A stretch of 64,000 nucleotides of DNA, taken from PALSA-612 sp963846915. Lineage in GTDB: Bacteria > Actinomycetota > Thermoleophilia > Gaiellales > Gaiellaceae. The first letter of the stretch is position 1. Each line of letters opens with the position of its first letter. The position numbers and the translations under genes were made by a program. This document shows, one piece after another, positions 17,685 to 25,105 of this stretch. The stretch is from the NCBI GenBank assembly GCA_963846915.1, contig CAWJXV010000008.1:1-64000 (forward strand), given 5' to 3'. A model generated the notes under the pieces. It made no database searches. It was not told the DNA's origin and saw only the letters and a program-made list of their open reading frames with translations.

Positions 17685-18113
17685 CTACGCATTCGGCACC
17701 TCCACTCCCATCGAGCGCGCCGTCCCGGCGATCACCTTCATCGCCTGCTCGACGTCGCGCGCGTTCAGATCCTGCATCTTCGCCTCGGCGATCGAGCGGA
17801 GCTGCGCCTGGCTCAGGCGGCCGACCTTCTCGCGGTTCGGCTCGCCGGAGCCCTTCTCGAGCGACAGCGCCTCCTTGATCAGCACGGCCGCCGGCGGCGT
17901 CTTCGTGATGAACGTGAACGAGCGGTCCTCGAAGACGGTGATCTCGACGGGGATGATCCGGCCGTTCTCGGCCTGGGTCTGGGCGTTGAACGCCTTGCAG
18001 AACTCCATGATGTTGACGCCGTGCTGGCCGAGCGCAGGACCGACCGGCGGCGCCGGGTTGGCCTGCCCGCCGGGGATCTGCAGCTTGATCATTGTCAGGA
18101 CCTTTTTGGCCAT
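17685..18113 (-). CDS. rplK: 50S ribosomal protein L11
   Basis: The 142-residue protein has PPVGPALGQHGVNIMEFCKAFN (about 22-43, the linker and N-terminal thiostrepton-site region) and the C-terminal rRNA-binding domain. It forms the GTPase-associated centre with L10/L12. Its ATG overlaps the nusG stop (ATGA), implying coupling. Confidence 0.97.
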   Translation of the reverse strand: MAKKVLTMIKLQIPGGQANPAPPVGPALGQHGVNIMEFCKAFNAQTQAENGRIIPVEITVFEDRSFTFITKTPPAAVLIKEALSLEKGSGEPNREKVGRLSQAQLRSIAEAKMQDLNARDVEQAMKVIAGTARSMGVEVPNA

Positions 18114-18643
18114 CAGTCGATCTTCTTCACCTGGTCGAATCCGAGCTCCACGGGAACCTGGCGCTCGAAGATGTCGACGAGGACCTTCAGCTTCTGCTGC
18201 TCCGGATTGACCTCGACGATCTCGCCGTCGAAATCGGAGAGCGGCCCTGAGGTTACCTTGACCGACTCGCCGAGGGTGAACTCGACCTGCGCGCGCGGAC
18301 GGTCGCCCGCGGCGGCGCCGGTGTGCAGCAGCCGGTCGACGTCGGACTGCGCCAGCGGGACGGGCTTGCCGCCCGGCCCCGCGAAGCCCGTGACGCCGGG
18401 CGTGTTTCGCACGACGGCCCAGCTGTCGTCGTTCAGGTCCATGTTCACGAGGACGTAGCCGGGCAGGATCCGCTTCTCGATCTGCACCTTCTGGCCGTCC
18501 TTGGTCTCGATCACCTGCTCGGTGGGGACGACGACGCGGCGGAAGCGCAGGCGCTGCCCCATGGAGTCGATCCGGTGCTCGAGATTGGCCTTGACCTTGT
18601 TCTCGTGCCCGGAATACGTGTTGATCACGTACCAGCGAAACAT
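18113..18643 (-). CDS. nusG: Transcription antitermination/termination factor NusG
   Basis: The 176-residue protein starts at ATG 18643 with MFRWYVINTYSGHENKVK (NGN domain) and ends with a KOW domain (SVKVTSGPLSDFDGEIVEV). NusG binds the polymerase clamp, and its KOW domain contacts S10 or Rho. An earlier in-frame start is rejected because it would run back into secE and is not NusG-like. It lies 20 bp after secE. Confidence 0.97.
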   Translation of the reverse strand: MFRWYVINTYSGHENKVKANLEHRIDSMGQRLRFRRVVVPTEQVIETKDGQKVQIEKRILPGYVLVNMDLNDDSWAVVRNTPGVTGFAGPGGKPVPLAQSDVDRLLHTGAAAGDRPRAQVEFTLGESVKVTSGPLSDFDGEIVEVNPEQQKLKVLVDIFERQVPVELGFDQVKKID

Positions 18644-18663
18644 CTCGGTTCTGGTCCCCCCGC

Positions 18664-19035
18664 CTACTTGATCAGGACGTCCTGGACAAGGTGCTTCCAC
18701 GCGATGTCGCAGAGCCAGATGAAGGTGCCCATGATGACGCACGCCATCAGCACGACGACCGTGCCCTGGATGACGTGGCTCTGGCTCGGCCACTCGGTCT
18801 TGCGGAGCTCGCCCCAGGACTCGCCGAAGAAGCGCCAGGCGCCGTGGATGAGCTTGAGGCCGCCCCGCTCCGTGGATTCTGACGGCTGCTTGCCGCGCTC
18901 GGGCCGCGACGGCGGCTCGGGAGCGAGTGCGACCGGCGGCTTGTCGCCGCCGCCGCCGCCGCCCGCCCCTGCGAGCGCCGGCTCACCCTGCTGCTGGCGC
19001 CGTGCGCGCCGCTCTGCCCTCGTCTGCCGTGCCAC
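18664..19035 (-). CDS. secE: Preprotein translocase subunit SecE
   Basis: This 123-residue single-span SecE has the conserved amphipathic region GELRKTEWPSQSHVIQGT followed by one membrane helix (VVVLMACVIMGTFIWLC). A long, low-complexity Gly/Pro/charged N-terminal extension (about 60 residues) precedes it, as in many actinobacteria. The GTG start at 19035 is supported by GAGG 5 nt upstream and sits 2 bp after rpmG. SecE stabilises SecY in the plasma membrane. Confidence 0.92.
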   Translation of the reverse strand: MARQTRAERRARRQQQGEPALAGAGGGGGGDKPPVALAPEPPSRPERGKQPSESTERGGLKLIHGAWRFFGESWGELRKTEWPSQSHVIQGTVVVLMACVIMGTFIWLCDIAWKHLVQDVLIK

Positions 19036-19037
19036 GA

Positions 19038-19199
19038 CTACCTCGTCTCGCGATGCAGCGTGTGACAGCCGCACCAGCGGCAGTACTTGTTGAACTCGAC
19101 GCGGTCCGGCGTGTTCCGCTTGGACTTCTGCGTCTGGTAGTTGCGGCGCTTGCAGTCCGTGCAAGCGAGCGTGATTGCGACTCTGACTCCGGTTGCCAT
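19038..19199 (-). CDS. rpmG: 50S ribosomal protein L33 (zinc-binding form)
   Basis: Reading the minus strand from ATG 19199 gives a 53-residue protein MATGVRVAITLACTDC..., with KRRNYQTQKSKRNTPDR and the zinc ligands C13, C16, C40 and C43 (CTDC and CRWC). L33 lies near the E site. The Cys-containing form is the zinc-replete paralogue in organisms that have two. It is the first protein gene after tRNA-Met and is followed 2 bp later by secE. Confidence 0.95.
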   Translation of the reverse strand: MATGVRVAITLACTDCKRRNYQTQKSKRNTPDRVEFNKYCRWCGCHTLHRETR

Positions 19200-19226
19200 C
19201 TCTCTCCGACTCCGACAGGGGACGAT

Positions 19227-19299
19227 AGCGGCGGTAGGACTCGAACCTACGACACGCGGATTATGATTCCGCTGCTCTAACCAGCTGAGCTACGCCGCC
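19227..19299 (-). tRNA. tRNA-Met(CAT), elongator
   Basis: A 73-nt cloverleaf: acceptor GGCGGCG pairs with CGCCGCT-side bases, D-arm GCTC..GAGC, anticodon loop ATCATAA (CAT) in a GCGGA/TCCGC stem, and T-arm GTAGG TTCGAGT CCTAC. CCA is not encoded. A tRNA-Ile(CAT) is less likely because the acceptor and D-arm resemble elongator Met. It stands just upstream of rpmG. Confidence 0.95.
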
Positions 19300-19309
19300 T
19301 CGCCGTCCG

Positions 19310-19315
19310 AGTGTA
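19310..19315 (-). promoter_or_regulatory. -10 element of tRNA-Met / rpmG transcript
   Basis: TACACT (minus strand) lies exactly 10 nt before the mature 5' end of tRNA-Met, the same spacing as for the -10 elements of tRNA-Thr and tRNA-Asp. It may also drive rpmG-secE-nusG. No good -35 is evident. Confidence 0.6.
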
Positions 19316-19339
19316 GCAGGGAGCATCCGGCCTTCTTCG

Positions 19340-19345
19340 TAGATT
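19340..19345 (+). promoter_or_regulatory. -10 element of leaderless zinc-ribbon gene
   Basis: TAGATT is followed by 6 nt and the GTG start at 19352. Transcription from a site about 7 nt downstream would begin at the start codon. Confidence 0.55.
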
Positions 19346-19351
19346 CGTGTC

Positions 19352-19510
19352 GTGACTCAGGTCGAGTCCTGCTGGCGTTGCGGAGCCGATATGCGGTGGG
19401 TGCACGGCACCTGGCAATGTCCTCGCTGCCGGTTCAAGCTGGGGTGCTGCGAGGGCGAACCGCAGTCCTGCGCCGCCTCGACGCAGGCGTCTGCGCCTCC
19501 ACGCGGTTGA
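19352..19510 (+). CDS. Small zinc-ribbon protein, function unknown
   Basis: A 52-residue ORF from GTG 19352 encodes VTQVESCWRCGADMRWVHG then TWQCPRCRFKLGCCEGE. Two CxxC knuckles (C7-C10, C23-C26) plus C32, C33 and C40 strongly suggest a bound zinc. The leaderless -10 (TAGATT, 6 nt before GTG) supports expression. The product is too small for a catalytic domain, so a binding or adaptor role is inferred. It diverges from the tRNA-Met/rpmG operon and overlaps the 3' end of a minus-strand small ORF by 77 bp. Confidence 0.7.
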   Translation: MTQVESCWRCGADMRWVHGTWQCPRCRFKLGCCEGEPQSCAASTQASAPPRG

Positions 19511-19607
19511 TCGGATCGGTGACGCCGTCGCGGGACGCGGCTGCGGCCAACGAATCGACACGGTCCTGGGCGACGAGCATCTGGGCGTGGACGTCGGGAG
19601 CGAACAT
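19434..19607 (-). CDS. Small hypothetical protein, divergent from MarR gene
   Basis: A 57-residue ORF starting MFAPDVHAQMLVAQDRVDSL with a strong Shine-Dalgarno (GGGAGG, 6 nt before ATG 19607). An amphipathic helix is likely in the first half; the tail is Arg-rich (ASRRRRTAVRPRS). It diverges from the MarR gene across the operator array and could therefore be MarR-controlled. It resembles no family I can name. The tail lies antisense to the zinc-ribbon gene, so its C-terminal composition may be constrained by that gene. Confidence 0.5.
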   Translation of the reverse strand: MFAPDVHAQMLVAQDRVDSLAAAASRDGVTDPINRVEAQTPASRRRRTAVRPRSTPA

Positions 19608-19627
19608 CGGGCACCTCCCTTTATCTC

Positions 19628-19697
19628 TCGATGTCGAATAGTTCGATGTCGAGAGACTAGCAACAACTCCTCTTGACGTCAAGCTATTTGATGTGAA
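19628..19697. promoter_or_regulatory. Array of four MarR-type operator decamers on a 15-bp grid
   Basis: TCGATGTCGA at 19628-19637 and 19643-19652, TTGACGTCAA at 19673-19682, and TTGATGTGAA at 19688-19697. Start offsets are 0, 15, 45 and 60 bp. Each fits a TYGAyGTsrA near-palindrome. They fill the space between the small minus ORF (19607) and the MarR start (19712), the expected place for autoregulation and for control of the ABC operon. Confidence 0.75.
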
Positions 19698-19711
19698 AGA
19701 ATGGTGACGAT

Positions 19712-20254
19712 ATGGCTCGCGCGACGGAAGCGCAGAGGGATCACGTCGACCGGTTCCTCGAGTCGATCCGCGAAGAGCTTCCCGAGCTCGACCTCACCGT
19801 CGAGGGGATCGTCGACCGCATCAACGGCCTCAGCCGGCGGATCAAGCGGATGATGGACGACACGCTGAACGAGCGCTCGCTCACGTGGGGCGAGTGGAAG
19901 GTGCTCGGCCTGCTCCGCCGCTCTCCGGGCCACCGACGCTCGCCCGGCTACCTCGCCGTCCATGCGGAGCTGTCGAGCGGGGCGATGACGAACCGTCTCG
20001 ACAATCTCGAAAAGGCGGGGCTGATCCGGCGGTTGCCCGATCCGAGCGACCGGCGTGCGATCCACGTCGAGCTGACGGAGGCCGGCTCGCAGGCCTACAG
20101 CGAGTCGACGGCCGCCCAGGCCGCGAAGGAGGGCCTGATCGCGTCGGCCCTGAACGCGAAGGAGAAGGACGAGCTCAACAACCTGCTGCGCCGCCTGATG
20201 CTGGTCGCCGAGACGCTCGACGCCCAGCAGGGCCCACCCGGAGAGGGCGAGTGA
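19712..20254 (+). CDS. MarR family regulator of downstream ABC transporter operon
   Basis: The 180-residue protein has a winged helix (LTWGEWKVLGLLRRSPG, then SSGAMTNRLDNLEKAGLIRRLPDPSDRRAIHVELT), with the DRR wing typical of MarR. N- and C-terminal helices would make the dimer. ATG 19712 has a GGTGA site 5 nt upstream. The stop overlaps the ABC ATPase start (GTGA), so it is co-translated with the transporter. It probably represses this operon and is released by a ligand that the pump exports. Confidence 0.9.
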   Translation: MARATEAQRDHVDRFLESIREELPELDLTVEGIVDRINGLSRRIKRMMDDTLNERSLTWGEWKVLGLLRRSPGHRRSPGYLAVHAELSSGAMTNRLDNLEKAGLIRRLPDPSDRRAIHVELTEAGSQAYSESTAAQAAKEGLIASALNAKEKDELNNLLRRLMLVAETLDAQQGPPGEGE

Positions 20255-21222
20255 CGCCGGTAGTCGAGGTTCGCGACCTCCGGCGCACCTACCGAACCTC
20301 TACAGGCGTCTTCCGCCGCCGCAGCGTCGAGATCGAAGCCGTTCGCGGCGTCTCGTTCGAGATCGCCGAGGGCGAGCTGTTCGGCCTGCTCGGCCCGAAT
20401 GGAGCGGGCAAGACGACCACGATCAAGATGCTGATCACGCTGCTGATCCCGACCTCGGGCTCGGCGCGGGTGCTAGGGCTCGACGTCGTCAAGGACGCGC
20501 GCGAGGTGCGGAAGCGGATCGGCTACGTCTTCGGCGGCGAGCGCGGGCTCTACGAGCGCCTGTCAGGGCTCGACAACCTGCGCTACTTCGCGGAGCTCTA
20601 CGCGGTGCCGCCGCGGGAGCAGAAGCAGAGGATCGACACGCTCCTCGACCTCGTCGGGCTCAAGGGCCGGGAGAAGGAGCGTGTCGAGGGCTACTCGCGC
20701 GGCATGCGCCAGCGCCTGCACATCGCGCGCGGGATCCTCCACGACCCACCGGTCGTGTTCCTCGACGAGCCGACGATCGGCGTCGACCCGGTCGGCGCCC
20801 GCGACCTGCGGGCGACGATCGCCGCGCTCACCGAGTCGGGCAAGACCGTGCTCTTGACCACCCACTACATGTTCGAGGCGGACAGCCTCTGCAAGCGGAT
20901 CGCGGTGATCAACAAGGGCCAGGTGGTTGCCGAGGGGACGCCGAGCGACCTGAAGTCGATCGTCGCCGACCGCACCATCGTCGAGATCGAGACCTTCGGC
21001 ATCTCGGAGGACACGATCGAGCGGGTGCGGCGTGCCCCGGGCGTCACCTCGCTGTCGATCGAGGAGCGCGAGCAGGCGCAGGTGCTGCTCGTGCAGTCGG
21101 CCAGGGGACTCGAGCTCACGCAGGAGCTGCTCGGGATGCTCGACGGCACCACCGTCGGCCGCGTCGCCGCCCGCGAGCCCACGCTCGAGGACGCGTACGT
21201 CGCGCTCGTGGAGACGGCGTGA
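20251..21222 (+). CDS. ABC transporter ATP-binding protein (DrrA/CcmA-like exporter)
   Basis: This 323-residue ATPase has Walker A GLLGPNGAGKTT, the signature VEGYSRGMRQRLHIARGI (SRGMR variant), Walker B VVFLDEPTIGVDP and an H-loop TTHYMFEADSL. A C-terminal extension of about 80 residues (after position 240) follows, as in drug and lipid exporters of the DrrA type. GTG 20251 overlaps the marR stop, and its own stop overlaps the first permease start. It would energise two permease pairs. Confidence 0.93.
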   Translation: MTPVVEVRDLRRTYRTSTGVFRRRSVEIEAVRGVSFEIAEGELFGLLGPNGAGKTTTIKMLITLLIPTSGSARVLGLDVVKDAREVRKRIGYVFGGERGLYERLSGLDNLRYFAELYAVPPREQKQRIDTLLDLVGLKGREKERVEGYSRGMRQRLHIARGILHDPPVVFLDEPTIGVDPVGARDLRATIAALTESGKTVLLTTHYMFEADSLCKRIAVINKGQVVAEGTPSDLKSIVADRTIVEIETFGISEDTIERVRRAPGVTSLSIEEREQAQVLLVQSARGLELTQELLGMLDGTTVGRVAAREPTLEDAYVALVETA

Positions 21223-21986
21223 GGTCGGCGCGGCTCCTCCTCGTCGGCTGGCGGCTGCACTTCAAGATGCTGTCGCGCTCCTCGTTCAACAGCGTGCTCG
21301 GGATCGTCTACCCGCTGTTCTTCGCGACCGTCGCGTTCTTCATGTACCGGGAGGGCAGCCCGCACGCGCTGCTCTACGCGTCGCTGGGCGCGTCGGTGAT
21401 GGGGATCTGGGCGACGACGAGCACGGCGGCGGGCGGCGCGCTGCAGCGCGAGCGCTGGCACGGGACGCTCGAGCTGCTCGTCGCCGCGCCGGCGCACTTC
21501 TCGCTCGTGATGCTGCCGGTGACCCTGGCGATGTCGACGATCGGCGTCTACTCGATGGCGGCGACGCTGCTCTGGGGGCGGCTCGTGTTCGGGATCGAGC
21601 TGCACATCGAGCATCTGTTCGTCTTCTGCGTCGCCGTCGTGGTGACGATCGTGGCCGTCGGGATGTGCGGCTTCCTGCTCGCCGTGACGTTCGTGCGCTA
21701 CCGGACCGCCTGGGCGCTCGGGAACCTGCTCGAGTACCCGGTCTGGCTGATCTGCGGGTTCCTCGTGCCGCTGACGCTCTTCCCGGGCTGGGTGCTTCCG
21801 TTCTCGTGGGTGCTGGCGCCGACCTGGGGGATGCGCGCGATCCGCGAAGCGGCACTCGGCGGGCCGGCGCTCACCGACCTGGGCATGTGCGCGCTGCTGG
21901 GGGCGATCTACACCGCGATCGGCGTCCTCGTCGTCGGACGTCTGCTCGACGCCGCGCGGCGCCGGGCGACCCTGGCACTGACGTGA
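21219..21986 (+). CDS. ABC-2 type permease A1
   Basis: A 255-residue membrane protein with about six helices. It starts VRSARLLLVGWRLHFKMLSR and includes LQRERWHGTLELLVAAP, the coupling-helix-like segment of ABC-2 permeases. It closely resembles the third permease (22765-23544): both have xRWxGTLELLVA, LEYPVWL/LEFPVWL and APTWG(M/F)RA motifs. The GTG start overlaps the ATPase stop by 4 bp. Confidence 0.88.
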   Translation: MRSARLLLVGWRLHFKMLSRSSFNSVLGIVYPLFFATVAFFMYREGSPHALLYASLGASVMGIWATTSTAAGGALQRERWHGTLELLVAAPAHFSLVMLPVTLAMSTIGVYSMAATLLWGRLVFGIELHIEHLFVFCVAVVVTIVAVGMCGFLLAVTFVRYRTAWALGNLLEYPVWLICGFLVPLTLFPGWVLPFSWVLAPTWGMRAIREAALGGPALTDLGMCALLGAIYTAIGVLVVGRLLDAARRRATLALT

Positions 21987-22768
21987 ACGGCACGAGGATC
22001 TTCTTCGTCGGCGGGCTGATGAGCTACCGCGCACTGTTCGGCTGGCTCTCGCCGTGGATCTTCATCCCGACCTTCCTCGTGGCGCCGATCTTCCAGATCC
22101 TGCTCTTCGTCTACATCGGCCGCTCGGCCGGCGTGCAGTCGGACAGCTTCTACGTGATCGGCAACGCGCTCCAGTACTGCGCGATCCCGTGCATCTTCGC
22201 GATGAGCAACACGATCGCGGGCGAGCGCTATCAACGCACGCTGGGGTACGTCCTCGCGACCCCTGCGGGCCGGTTGCCGCTCTTCCTCGGGCGATCGCTG
22301 CCGGTGATCGGCAACGGGATCTTCGTCTCCGTGTTCGCGTTCGCGGTGGGCGGAGCGATCGTCGGGATCAGCGTGCCCGCGGGCTCGATCGGTGCGCTCG
22401 TGCTCGTCATTGCGGTCACCGCGGCGTCCTGCACGAGCCTCGGCCTCGTCATCGCGGCGCTCGGGCTGCGGGTGCGCGAGACGGCGACCCTGAACAACAT
22501 CGTGTTCGGCCTCCTGCTCGTCTTCTGCGGCGTCAACGTGGCGCTCTCGGAGCTGCCGGGCTGGATGCAGACGATCTCCGCGGGGCTGCCGCTCACGCAC
22601 GGCATCGAGGCCGCGCGCGATCTCGCGGCCGGACAGTCGCTCTCGGACGTCGCAGGCCTCGTCGGCAAGGAGGCGCTGATCGGCGCGGTCTACGGGGTCA
22701 TCGGCTACGCGCTCCTGCGCGCGCTCGAGTGGCAGAGCCGGCGCCTCGCGACGCTGGAGACGGCATGA
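21983..22768 (+). CDS. ABC-2 type permease B1
   Basis: A 261-residue membrane protein from GTG 21983 (VNGTRIFFVGGLMSYRALFG). It has about six helices, AGERYQRTLGYVLATPAGR as the coupling region and LPLTHGIEAARDLAAG near the end. It is clearly related to the fourth permease (same length; shared GGLxSYRALF, ERxxxTLGxxLATPA, GLPLTHGI and RRLATLET-type ends). Start and stop overlap its neighbours. Confidence 0.88.
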   Translation: MNGTRIFFVGGLMSYRALFGWLSPWIFIPTFLVAPIFQILLFVYIGRSAGVQSDSFYVIGNALQYCAIPCIFAMSNTIAGERYQRTLGYVLATPAGRLPLFLGRSLPVIGNGIFVSVFAFAVGGAIVGISVPAGSIGALVLVIAVTAASCTSLGLVIAALGLRVRETATLNNIVFGLLLVFCGVNVALSELPGWMQTISAGLPLTHGIEAARDLAAGQSLSDVAGLVGKEALIGAVYGVIGYALLRALEWQSRRLATLETA

Positions 22769-23544
22769 ACGCAGTCTCGACCGCCAGGATCGTCCGCGTG
22801 GGCTTCACGTTCCGCGTCAAGGAGATGACGCGGTCGGGCCTGTTTGTCTTCACGTCCGTGATCGAGCCGCTGATCTTCGCGACGCTGACCTACTACCTGT
22901 TCAACGCCGGCAGCAAGCCGGAGACGGTCGTCTACTCCGCCCTCGGCGCGGGAATGATGGGCATCTGGTCGACGACGCTCTTCGCCTCCGGCGGCGCGAT
23001 CTCGTGGCAGCGCTGGCAGGGGACGCTCGAGCTGCTCGTCGCCTCCCCTCCCCCGTTCCTGCTCGTGATCTTCCCGCTGACGCTCGGTTCGGCATCGATC
23101 GGGCTCTACTCGCTGACGGCGACGCTCCTGTGGGAGCGGTTGCTGTTCGGGCTGCCGTTCGATCCGGTGCACCCGTTCCAGTTCGTCGTCGCCCTGCCGT
23201 CGCTGATCTTCGGGCTCGGCGCGCTGGGGCTCGTGATCGCGTCGAGCTTCGTGCTCTACCGGAACGCGAACGCGCTCTCGAACATGCTCGAGTTCCCGGT
23301 CTGGCTCGCGACCGGCGTGATCGTGCCGCTGTCGCTCCTGCCGGGCTGGACGTCGGTGATCGGCTGGGTGCTCGCGCCGACCTGGGGGTTTCGCGCCGTC
23401 CGCAACTCGGTCTTCGGCGGCCCCGTCTGGCCGTCGATCGGCATGTGCTTCGCCCTGTCGGCCGTCTACTTCGTGATCGCCGCCTGGCTGATGGACGTCT
23501 TCGAGAAGCGGGCCAGGGAGCGGGCGACGCTCTCGCTCGTATGA
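22765..23544 (+). CDS. ABC-2 type permease A2
   Basis: A 259-residue paralogue of permease A1. It starts MNAVSTARIVRVGFTFRVKE, contains SWQRWQGTLELLVASPPP and LEFPVWLATGVIVPLSLLPG, and ends RERATLSLV (A1 ends RRRATLALT). ATG 22765 overlaps the B1 stop (ATGA). Together with B2 it would form a second heterodimeric pore using the same ATPase. Confidence 0.88.
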   Translation: MNAVSTARIVRVGFTFRVKEMTRSGLFVFTSVIEPLIFATLTYYLFNAGSKPETVVYSALGAGMMGIWSTTLFASGGAISWQRWQGTLELLVASPPPFLLVIFPLTLGSASIGLYSLTATLLWERLLFGLPFDPVHPFQFVVALPSLIFGLGALGLVIASSFVLYRNANALSNMLEFPVWLATGVIVPLSLLPGWTSVIGWVLAPTWGFRAVRNSVFGGPVWPSIGMCFALSAVYFVIAAWLMDVFEKRARERATLSLV

Positions 23545-23660
23545 CCTCGCTCGCTGCCAGCCCGTTCGTGGGGGAAACCCGTGTTTGCACCACGGACCCC
23601 CTTCTTCCAGAGGCCGACCCGGTCGGGGAACCTCCCCCGTCGTGGCCCGCAGGTCGGCCC

Positions 23661-24446
23661 ATGAGCACCTTCCGCGTCTTCACGATCGGCGGGCTGATCT
23701 CCTACCGTGCGCTCTTCAACTGGATGGCGCCGGCGCAGTACATCCCGACGATGCTGGCCGGGCCGCTCTTCCAGATCCTGTTCTTCACCTACCTGGGGCG
23801 GTTCGCGGCAACCGAGTCCGACGCGTTCTTCATCATCGGGAACGGGATCCAGGTCTGCGCGATGAGCGCGGTCTTCGGCATGGCGCTGACGGTGGGCGGC
23901 GAGCGCTGGACGCAGACGCTCGGCTCGATCCTCGCCACGCCGGCGAACCGCGCCGCGCTCTTCCTCGGCCGGGCGCTGCCGAACATCGTCAACGGCGTCT
24001 TCGTGTCGGCGTTCGGCCTGATCATCTCGAGCGCGCTCCTCGACTACAAGCCCGCCGCGGGCGCGGTGCCGGCGATCGCGTTCCTCGTCCTCCTCTGCAC
24101 GATCACCTGCTCGGCCTTCGGCCTCGCCGTCGGTGCGCTCGGGCTGCGCTTCCGGGACGTGTTCATGATCGCGAACCCCGCGTACTTCCTGATGTTGCTC
24201 CTCTGCGGGGTCAACGTGCCGCTCGACCGGCTCCCCGACTGGATGGCGACGATCGGCAGCGGCCTCCCGCTCACGCACGGCATCGCCGCGGCCCGCGACG
24301 TGGCGGCGGGCGCCTCGCTCGCGGACGTGTCGACGCTCGTCTGGAAGGAAGCCGCGGTCGGGGTGGCCTGGGCGATCGTCGCCTACGGGATGATCCGCTT
24401 CTTCGAGCTCGAGGGCCGGCGGCGCGCGACGCTCGAGACAATGTGA
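23661..24446 (+). CDS. ABC-2 type permease B2
   Basis: A 261-residue paralogue of permease B1 (MSTFRVFTIGGLISYRALFN ... GLPLTHGIAAARDVAAG ... RRRATLETM). The ATG at 23661 gives exactly the length of B1 and follows an AGG-containing site. An in-frame ATG at 23541 would overlap the A2 stop but add 40 polar residues not seen in B1, so it is less likely. It ends the operon. Confidence 0.87.
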   Translation: MSTFRVFTIGGLISYRALFNWMAPAQYIPTMLAGPLFQILFFTYLGRFAATESDAFFIIGNGIQVCAMSAVFGMALTVGGERWTQTLGSILATPANRAALFLGRALPNIVNGVFVSAFGLIISSALLDYKPAAGAVPAIAFLVLLCTITCSAFGLAVGALGLRFRDVFMIANPAYFLMLLLCGVNVPLDRLPDWMATIGSGLPLTHGIAAARDVAAGASLADVSTLVWKEAAVGVAWAIVAYGMIRFFELEGRRRATLETM

Positions 24447-24474
24447 CGCGACCCGCGTCCGCGAGAATGGGGCC

Positions 24475-25047
24475 GTGCACCGGAAGGACCGTGAGGCGAT
24501 CCTCGGCGAGTGGGGTATCCGCGACCAGACCCCGCGCGAGTCCGCGGAGGAAGCGCTCCTCGAGCTGGATCTCGACGGCAGCCCCCTCAACGGCAAGCCG
24601 TTGCCTCGACGGCTGCGAAACTTCCGCCCCGCGGTCGACCGCTACGTGGCCTCGCTCGGCGGGCCGCTTCCGTACATGCTTCGGCTGCGGGAGGTCGAGC
24701 TCGAGAGCGAGGCCCACGAACGGCGGCTCGACGAGGCCCGGCACGAGCTCGCCGCCGAGTGCGCAGGCGACTCGGCTGAGTTCGAACGCCGCTGGCGGGC
24801 GGCCGCGGCGCGCTGGAGCTTCTCCGCCGTCAACGACCTGATCGACCGGCACAACCGCTGGTACCCGACGGAGGCGCGGCTGCCGATGGACCCGCGCAGC
24901 GGCGACTTCGTGCTGGTCGGCGGCAAGCCGTACCACCTCGAGCCGCTCGACGCCTGCTGGATTCTCGAGCGCTTCCCGCCCGAGCTCGAGCCGGTTCAGC
25001 GAGGGTGTGCGGGCGAGGAGAGCTGCGCCGTCGACCATTGGCCGTAG
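24475..25047 (+). CDS. Hypothetical protein, weakly DUF1992/DnaJ-C28-like
   Basis: The 190-residue soluble protein has no membrane segment. The stretch LDGSPLNGKPLPRRLRNFRP followed by a helical charged region loosely resembles DUF1992 (NxPxxGKPL motif), but the match is too weak for a firm name. A conserved-looking FSAVNDLIDRHNRWYPTEAR block is in the second half. A GAGAAT box lies 6 nt before the GTG start (24463-24468), so it may be leaderless and separate from the ABC operon. Confidence 0.7.
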   Translation: MHRKDREAILGEWGIRDQTPRESAEEALLELDLDGSPLNGKPLPRRLRNFRPAVDRYVASLGGPLPYMLRLREVELESEAHERRLDEARHELAAECAGDSAEFERRWRAAAARWSFSAVNDLIDRHNRWYPTEARLPMDPRSGDFVLVGGKPYHLEPLDACWILERFPPELEPVQRGCAGEESCAVDHWP

Positions 25048-25105
25048 TCCCCCGTTGGGGCCACACCCGAACGGGGGACGCCGAGCCGGGTTGGCCAAAC
25101 GACGC

